Shown here in pieces: positions 59,095-64,000 of a stretch of 64,000 nucleotides of DNA (position 1 is the stretch's first letter; each line of letters starts with the position of its first letter). The stretch lies in NCBI GenBank assembly GCA_000831005.1, contig CP007152.1, forward strand, positions 3,472,001 through 3,536,000, in the 5' to 3' direction. The notes beneath the pieces are model-generated. The model did not search any database, had not been told where the DNA came from, and saw only the letters and a program-made list of their open reading frames with translations. Source of the stretch: Marinobacter salarius. Its GTDB lineage: Bacteria; Pseudomonadota; Gammaproteobacteria; Pseudomonadales; Oleiphilaceae. Made by a program: the position numbers and the translations under genes.

Positions 59095-59865
59095 CTAGAA
59101 TGACTCTTCCGTGCGCTTGGTCAGTACTTCGTAGCCGTCCGACGTCACCAGGATAGTGTGCTCCCATTGCGCGGAGAGCTTATGATCCTTGGTCACCACG
59201 GTCCAGCCATCCGGCAGCAGCTTGGTGTGGTACTTTCCCTGGTTAATCATCGGTTCGATGGTAAAGGTCATGCCTTCCTGCAGCTCCATCCCGGTGCCGG
59301 GCTTGCCGTAGTGCATCACCTGAGGGTCTTCGTGAAACACCTTTCCAATGCCGTGGCCGCAATAGTCCCGGACCACAGAATAGCGATGCTTCTCAGCATG
59401 CTGCTGGATCACGTGACCAATGTCGCCCAGCCGGGCGCCAGGCTTCACCAGTTCAATACCTTTATACAGACACTCCTGGGTGATCTGGATCAGGCGTTCG
59501 CTGCCGGGCTTGGGCTTGCCGACGATGAACATCTTGCTGGTATCACCGTGCCATCCGTCTTTGATTACCGTGACGTCGATATTGACGATGTCACCGTCCT
59601 TCAGCACCTTTTTCTCGTTCGGGATGCCGTGGCAGACCACATGATTCACTGAGGTGCATACCGATTTCGGGAAACCCTTGTAGTTCAGCGGCGCCGGAAT
59701 GGTCTTTTGCTCGTCCACCATATAAGCGTGGCAAATACTGTCGAGCTTCTCGGTTGTTACGCCCGGTTTGACGTGTTCGCCAATCATCTCAAGAACTTCG
59801 GCCGCCAGGCGGCCAGCGACACGCATCTTCTCGATTTCTTCCGGAGTCTTGATCGATACCTGCAT
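59095..59865 (-). CDS. map: Type I methionine aminopeptidase
   Basis: Removes the initiator methionine from nascent proteins. The 256-residue enzyme has all five metal ligands: Asp in VNIDVTVIKDGWHGDTS (two), His in GHGIGKVFHEDP, Glu in TIEPMINQG and Glu in QWEHTILVT. It is divergent from rpsB, the order usual in gammaproteobacteria, and leads the map-glnD-dapC-dapD-dapE series. Confidence 0.97.
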   Translation of the reverse strand: MQVSIKTPEEIEKMRVAGRLAAEVLEMIGEHVKPGVTTEKLDSICHAYMVDEQKTIPAPLNYKGFPKSVCTSVNHVVCHGIPNEKKVLKDGDIVNIDVTVIKDGWHGDTSKMFIVGKPKPGSERLIQITQECLYKGIELVKPGARLGDIGHVIQQHAEKHRYSVVRDYCGHGIGKVFHEDPQVMHYGKPGTGMELQEGMTFTIEPMINQGKYHTKLLPDGWTVVTKDHKLSAQWEHTILVTSDGYEVLTKRTEESF

Positions 59866-59987
59866 TGGGGTTCCCGTTGATTTGGATCAAACACGCATTT
59901 TAAGGGGGAGTGTTGCCCGGTACAAGGAAGAGGCGGTTTTGCCGTGCTTTACGGGACACAAATTAATGGAATCCGGCGGGCGATTTA

Positions 59988-59996
59988 TGGTATAAA
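59988..59996 (+). promoter_or_regulatory. Extended -10 promoter element for rpsB
   Basis: TGG followed by TATAAA forms a TGn extended -10 box about 155 bases before the rpsB ATG, reading toward rpsB. No good -35 is seen at the usual spacing, as is common for extended -10 promoters. Confidence 0.5.
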
Positions 59997-60150
59997 CGCG
60001 CCCGCTGGAAACAAATCCGGCAAATTCGCACACACGTCGGCACGTTGTCCCAGGGTGCCTGCTCATGTTGTCTCTATATAAAGGCGACGGAGCCAGGTTG
60101 GGGCAATCGGACGTGTGGAGGACTAACCCGAAGCTAAAAAGGTAAATATC
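59997..60150 (+). promoter_or_regulatory. Candidate S2 autoregulatory leader of rpsB
   Basis: The roughly 150-base untranslated leader includes the segment ACGTGTGGAGGACTAACCC at 60111-60129, just before the ribosome site and start. In gammaproteobacteria the rpsB-tsf operon is repressed by S2 binding to its leader. Location and conserved-looking block suggest the same here; the fold was not computed. Confidence 0.5.
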
Positions 60151-60903
60151 ATGGCTCAGGTAAATATGCGTGACCTGCTGAAAGCAGGCGCCCACTTCGG
60201 TCACCAGACTCGTTACTGGAACCCGAAAATGTCGAAGTTCATCTTCGGCGCTCGCAACAAGATTCATATCATCAACCTTGAGCAGACTGTTCCTGCCATG
60301 AACGATGCGTTGAACTTCGTTCATAACCTCGCGGGCAACAAGAACAAGATCCTGTTCGTTGGCACCAAGCGTGCGGCGGCCAAGATAATCAAGGAAGAAG
60401 CACTGCGCTCCAGTCAGCCATACGTGAACCATCGCTGGTTGGGCGGCATGCTGACCAACTACAAGACCATTCGCCAGTCAATCCGTCGCTATCGCGACCT
60501 GGAAGCACAGAGCCAGGACGGTACGTTCGACAAGCTGACCAAGAAAGAAGCTCTGGATCGTACCCGCGAAATGGACCGTCTTGAGCGTTCAATCGGCGGT
60601 ATCAAGGACATGGGTGGCCTGCCGGACGCCATGTTCGTGATCGATGTTGACCACGAGCGTATCGCCATCAAGGAAGCCAACAAGCTGGGCATTCCTGTGA
60701 TCGGCGTTGTTGATACCAACAGCGACCCTGACGGCGTTGATTACGTGATTCCGGGCAACGACGATGCCATCCGCGCGATCCAGATTTACGTGCAGGCCGT
60801 TGCTGAAACCTGCATCGAAGCGGCCCAGTCTGCCGGTGCCGGCGCTGACGAGTTTGTAGAAGTCAGCGAAGACGCGGAAGGTGCTGCTCCCGCTGCGGAG
60901 TAA
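60151..60903 (+). CDS. rpsB: 30S ribosomal protein S2
   Basis: Small-subunit protein of 250 residues: [20 protein letters not shown] at the start, [38 protein letters not shown] and [19 protein letters not shown] are all textbook S2. The C-terminal tail is acidic and Ala-rich. AAAAAGG lies upstream of the ATG. It probably shares a transcript with tsf (91 bases apart). Confidence 0.98.
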   Translation: MAQVNMRDLLKAGAHFGHQTRYWNPKMSKFIFGARNKIHIINLEQTVPAMNDALNFVHNLAGNKNKILFVGTKRAAAKIIKEEALRSSQPYVNHRWLGGMLTNYKTIRQSIRRYRDLEAQSQDGTFDKLTKKEALDRTREMDRLERSIGGIKDMGGLPDAMFVIDVDHERIAIKEANKLGIPVIGVVDTNSDPDGVDYVIPGNDDAIRAIQIYVQAVAETCIEAAQSAGAGADEFVEVSEDAEGAAPAAE

Positions 60904-60993
60904 TAGTTCCTTCGCGAACAGGTTGTAGGGTGTGCCCGTGGTTTACCTCCGGGCACACCGGTCCAGAATTCGGAACAGTTAAGAGGAATGAAC

Positions 60994-61863
60994 ATGGCTG
61001 CAATTACTGCTGCAATGGTCAAAGAGCTTCGTGAGCGCACCGGCCTTGGCATGATGGAATGCAAAAAGGCATTGGTGGAAGCTGGCGGAAGCGTTGATGC
61101 CGCAATTGAAGAGCTGCGTAAGTCTTCCGGCCTGAAGGCTGCCAAGAAGGCGGGTCGTACCGCTGCTGAAGGTGTTTCCCTGATCAAGGTGTCTGACGAC
61201 AACACTGTCGCTTACATCCTGGAAGTGAACTCCGAGACTGATTTTGTTGCTCGTGATGACAACTTCATGAATTTCGCCAACGACGTTCTGAATGTTGCGT
61301 TTGAGAACAGCAGAACAGACGTTGCCGAACTGATGGAAGGCGATCTGGAAGCCAAGCGTGAAGCGCTGGTTCAGAAGATCGGCGAGAACATCACCGTTCG
61401 TCGTATCGTACGGGTGGAAGGCCCGGTTGTGGGTGCTTACGTTCACAGCACCAACAAGATTGCGTCTGTTGTGGCCCTCACCGCAGGCAGCGCTGAAGTT
61501 GCTCGGGACGTTGCCATGCACGTTGCCGCTGTTAACCCGCGGGTTGGCAAGCCGGAAGACATGCCGGCCGACGAGCTTGAGAAAGAAAAAGCGGTCATCA
61601 AGGCCCAGCCTGATATGGAAGGCAAGCCTGCTGAAATCGTCGAAAAGATGATGGGTGGCCGGATCAAGAAATTCCTGGCGGAGAACAGCCTGGTCGAGCA
61701 GCCGTTCGTCAAGAATCCTGACCAAAGCGTGGGTCAGCTGATTAAGGACAACGGCGGTGAGCTGGTTAGCTTTGTTCGCCTGGAAGTCGGTGAAGGTATC
61801 GAGAAGGAAGAAGTGGATTTTGCGGCAGAGGTCGCTGCTGCGGCAGGTACCGGCAAGTCCTGA
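60994..61863 (+). CDS. tsf: Translation elongation factor Ts
   Basis: Nucleotide-exchange factor for EF-Tu, 289 residues: [20 protein letters not shown] (UBA-like domain), the core [18 protein letters not shown] and a coiled-coil module near [23 protein letters not shown] at 60994 is favoured because AGAGGA ends 6 bases before it; ATG at 60988 is too close to that site. Confidence 0.97.
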   Translation: MAAITAAMVKELRERTGLGMMECKKALVEAGGSVDAAIEELRKSSGLKAAKKAGRTAAEGVSLIKVSDDNTVAYILEVNSETDFVARDDNFMNFANDVLNVAFENSRTDVAELMEGDLEAKREALVQKIGENITVRRIVRVEGPVVGAYVHSTNKIASVVALTAGSAEVARDVAMHVAAVNPRVGKPEDMPADELEKEKAVIKAQPDMEGKPAEIVEKMMGGRIKKFLAENSLVEQPFVKNPDQSVGQLIKDNGGELVSFVRLEVGEGIEKEEVDFAAEVAAAAGTGKS

Positions 61864-61874
61864 TCCTTCTGACA

Positions 61875-61997
61875 GGTGCCAGGGCGATGTCCGGGGCACC
61901 TTCCAAGTCTGCCACGTTAGCCGGAATTTTCCGGTTCTCGTGGCGGGCTTGTATCTGAGATACCCCTTTTTATTGAGGAGTATGTCAGATACAAGCC
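61875..61997 (+). ncRNA. Three stacked hairpins between tsf and pyrH
   Basis: Three inverted repeats lie in a row: GGTGCC/GGCACC (61875-61900); a nested GCCACG...CGTGGC with inner CCGGAA/TTCCGG (61911-61944); and a perfect 13-bp pair GGCTTGTATCTGA/TCAGATACAAGCC (61946-61997, 26-base loop containing a T-run). None is a classical terminator in the pyrH direction. They may be an RNA processing, attenuation or stability element. Confidence 0.55.
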
Positions 61998-62049
61998 TGA
62001 GAAGCTTGTCCTGCCAGGCACCAAGCCAGACACATAGAAGGGGATCCTC

Positions 62050-62778
62050 ATGCCGAAGTCGTCCAATACCCAGCCCAGATACAAACGCGTCCTGCTCAAA
62101 CTCAGTGGTGAAGCCTTGATGGGCGAGCACGATTTTGGCATTGATCCAAAAGTGCTTGATCGGATGGCATTGGATATTGGTTCGCTCATTGGCATTGGTG
62201 TTCAGGTAGGCCTGGTCGTTGGCGGCGGCAATCTGTTTCGCGGTGCGGCGTTGAACGCCGCTGGCATGGACAGGGTGACCGGCGACCATATGGGCATGCT
62301 GGCAACGGTCATGAATGGACTGGCTATGCGTGACGCCCTGGAGCGATCCAATATCCGTACCCGGGTTATGTCCGCCATCCCTATGAGTGGTATTGTTGAG
62401 CATTATGATCGCCGCCGGGCGGTACGCGACCTGAAAGACGGCGATGTGGTGATTTTCTGTGCAGGCACCGGTAACCCGTTCTTTACGACCGACTCAGCCG
62501 CTTGTTTGCGGGGGATCGAAATTGAAGCGGATGCCGTGCTGAAGGCAACCAAGGTTGATGGCGTTTATTCCGCCGATCCCTACAAGGATCCGACTGCGGA
62601 AAAATACGATCGTCTCACCTATGACGAAGTGCTGGACAAAAAGCTGGGCGTGATGGATCTGACCGCTATATGTCTTGCGCGAGATCATGGCATGCCTCTC
62701 CGGGTCTTCGACATGAACCGCTCTGGCGCGTTGACCCGTATCGTGACCGGAGAGTCGGAAGGCACACTGATTGAATAA
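62050..62778 (+). CDS. pyrH: UMP kinase
   Basis: Phosphorylates UMP to UDP; hexameric amino-acid-kinase-fold enzyme. The 242 residues include [59 protein letters not shown] and [16 protein letters not shown], the usual order. AAGGGG precedes the ATG. It follows tsf by 186 bases of structured DNA and precedes frr. Confidence 0.97.
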   Translation: MPKSSNTQPRYKRVLLKLSGEALMGEHDFGIDPKVLDRMALDIGSLIGIGVQVGLVVGGGNLFRGAALNAAGMDRVTGDHMGMLATVMNGLAMRDALERSNIRTRVMSAIPMSGIVEHYDRRRAVRDLKDGDVVIFCAGTGNPFFTTDSAACLRGIEIEADAVLKATKVDGVYSADPYKDPTAEKYDRLTYDEVLDKKLGVMDLTAICLARDHGMPLRVFDMNRSGALTRIVTGESEGTLIE

Positions 62779-62820
62779 TCTGATTGAGACATTTTGTACA
62801 ACGAATCCGAGGACGCTGCA

Positions 62821-63377
62821 GTGATTGACGATATTAAAGCTGATGCTGAAAAGAAGATGAAGAAAAGCCTTGAATCCCTGAGCTGGGCTTTCAACAAGAT
62901 CCGTACCGGGCGAGCACATCCGTCCATCCTGGACAGCGTAACCGTGGATTACTACGGCCAGGAGACACCGCTCAAGCAGGTGGCGAGCGTGAACGTCGAG
63001 GATAACCGTACGTTGGCTGTGTCGCCTGGGAGAAGCCGCTGTTACCGAAGATCGAAAAAGCGATCATGATGTCGGATCTGGGTCTGAACCCGTCCAACAA
63101 CGGTGAGGTTATTCGAATTCCCATGCCGATGCTGACCGAGGAAACCCGTAAGGAAATGGTCAAGCAGGCCAGGGCTGATGCGGAGCACGGCAAGGTTTCC
63201 GTCCGCAACGCGCGTCGTGATGCCAACAGCACGCTGAAAGAGCTGCTGAAGGAAAAAGACATCAACGAAGACGAAGAGCGTTACGGTGAGGAAGAAATCC
63301 AGAAGTTGACTGACCGTTATATCGCTGAGATCGAGAAGCAGCTCAAGGCCAAGGAAGAGGACCTGATGGCTGTCTGA
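62821..63377 (+). CDS. frr: Ribosome recycling factor (frameshifted near 63026)
   Basis: Releases ribosomes after termination, with EF-G. After rejoining, about 185 residues: [58 protein letters not shown] and [20 protein letters not shown] are typical. The start is GTG at 62821, since the family begins I-x-D-I-K and GAGGA lies about 8 bases before it. A base is missing after 63025: one more C or T gives [15 protein letters not shown]. The gene is essential in bacteria, so the break is almost surely a sequence error. Confidence 0.95.
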
Positions 63378-63452
63378 TCAGCCGGTCCAATTCAGCACAA
63401 TGATCAGCCGGTGCCATTGCAGTTGTCCGGTATCGGCTGAACAGGGGATTGC

Positions 63453-64000
63453 ATGACGGAAAGTGTATCCGCAGAGATTCCGGTTTCGGCTGGTAGCCGG
63501 CCCCGGCATGTGGCCATTATCATGGATGGTAACAATCGCTGGGCCAAAGCCCGGCGACTGAAAGGTGTCGCCGGCCACAAGGCCGGCGTGAAAGCAGTGA
63601 GATCAGTGGTTGAAACCTGTGCCCGGGAAGGGGTGGAGGTACTTACCCTGTTTGCGTTTTCCAGCGAGAACTGGCGCCGTCCCGAGGATGAAGTGTCGGC
63701 CCTGATGCGCCTGTTCCTGTTTGCGTTGGAGCGGGAAGTCAAAAAGTTGCACCGCAACGACATCTGCCTGCGCATTATCGGCGATCGCTCCGCGTTTAGT
63801 ACAAACCTGCAGGAACATATGGAGCGCGCCGAGGCGCTTACTCGCGACAATACCCGGATGACGCTGGTTATCGCCGCTAATTATGGCGGGCATTGGGATA
63901 TCACCCAAGCCAGTCGTAAAGTGGCTGAGAAGGTCCGTTCTGGAGAGCTGGCGCCCTCCGACATCACCGATAACCTTATTCAGCAACATCTGTCTATTGG
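63453..64000 (+). CDS. uppS: Undecaprenyl diphosphate synthase, N-terminal part (runs off the window)
   Basis: Makes C55 undecaprenyl diphosphate, the lipid carrier for cell-wall units. The frame opens with ATG at 63453 and stays open to the window end (182 residues of about 250). PRHVAIIMDGNNRWAKAR with catalytic Asp, GHKAGVKAV, TLFAFSSENWRRP and ANYGGHWDI are diagnostic for cis-prenyltransferases. It follows frr by 75 bases, the standard pyrH-frr-uppS order. Confidence 0.96.
   Translation, partial: MTESVSAEIPVSAGSRPRHVAIIMDGNNRWAKARRLKGVAGHKAGVKAVRSVVETCAREGVEVLTLFAFSSENWRRPEDEVSALMRLFLFALEREVKKLHRNDICLRIIGDRSAFSTNLQEHMERAEALTRDNTRMTLVIAANYGGHWDITQASRKVAEKVRSGELAPSDITDNLIQQHLSI

Noticed and set aside
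62821..63377. frr as a true pseudogene
   Set aside because: Ribosome recycling factor is essential and one base restores a complete protein; a sequence error is far more likely.

Overview
The window looks like chromosomal DNA of a marine gammaproteobacterium, most likely Marinobacter. The strongest pointer is a 512-residue alcohol-forming fatty acyl-CoA reductase of the wax-ester type known from Marinobacter. The block glnD-map | rpsB-tsf-pyrH-frr-uppS with dapC-dapD-dapE alongside, and the overall GC-rich coding, agree with this. No rRNA, tRNA or CRISPR array was seen.

Layout. 1-2149: 5' part of plsB (minus strand), then nudC-murI. 2127-8249 (minus): a DUF2156 acyltransferase-fold protein, a methyltransferase, and a two-gene signalling operon (HDOD-GAF-histidine kinase, then receiver-PAS-GGDEF-EAL). 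8569-14598 (plus): a FlhG-like ATPase, the fatty acyl-CoA reductase, acetyl-CoA synthetase and a LuxR-type response regulator resembling the acetate regulator CrbR/ErdR. 14680-20611: dehydrogenases, an aminotransferase, a lipoprotein and a LysR regulator. 20732-25546: a catabolic operon (acyl-CoA dehydrogenase, SDR, APH-type phosphotransferase, histidine phosphatase-like protein, SDR). 25563-33983: lipoproteins, PBP4, aldo/keto reductases, a GFA protein and a soluble aldose dehydrogenase. 34111-34942: a Fur-box-like site, a 31-codon membrane microprotein and the 3' part of fhuB. 34918-42601: a type VI secretion effector island (vgrG 3' part, DUF4123 adaptor, Rhs toxin, immunity gene, AT-rich orphan genes). 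42679-52727: mixed genes including an MFS/acyltransferase fusion, a diguanylate cyclase, algA, a Clp-N-type P-loop protein, a membrane-tethered cold-shock protein and slyX. 52728-59865 (minus): dapE, dapD, an ArsC-like protein, dapC, glnD, map. 59988-64000: rpsB, tsf, pyrH, frr and the start of uppS.

Two properties affect how the window should be read. First, at least 17 sites interrupt otherwise complete genes. Nearly all are explained by one or two missing bases, and they hit housekeeping genes such as frr and acs. I treat them as sequence errors and annotate the rejoined genes. Second, near 34940 two divergent genes, fhuB and vgrG, both lose their 5' parts at the same point, so that point is either a real deletion/insertion boundary or a false assembly join.

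The most interesting biology is the Rhs effector island with a candidate NAD-targeting tip and several possible immunity genes, the ACAD11-like hydroxy-acid operon, the Fur-box microprotein, a 112-bp inverted-repeat element inside the catabolic operon, and three stacked hairpins between tsf and pyrH.
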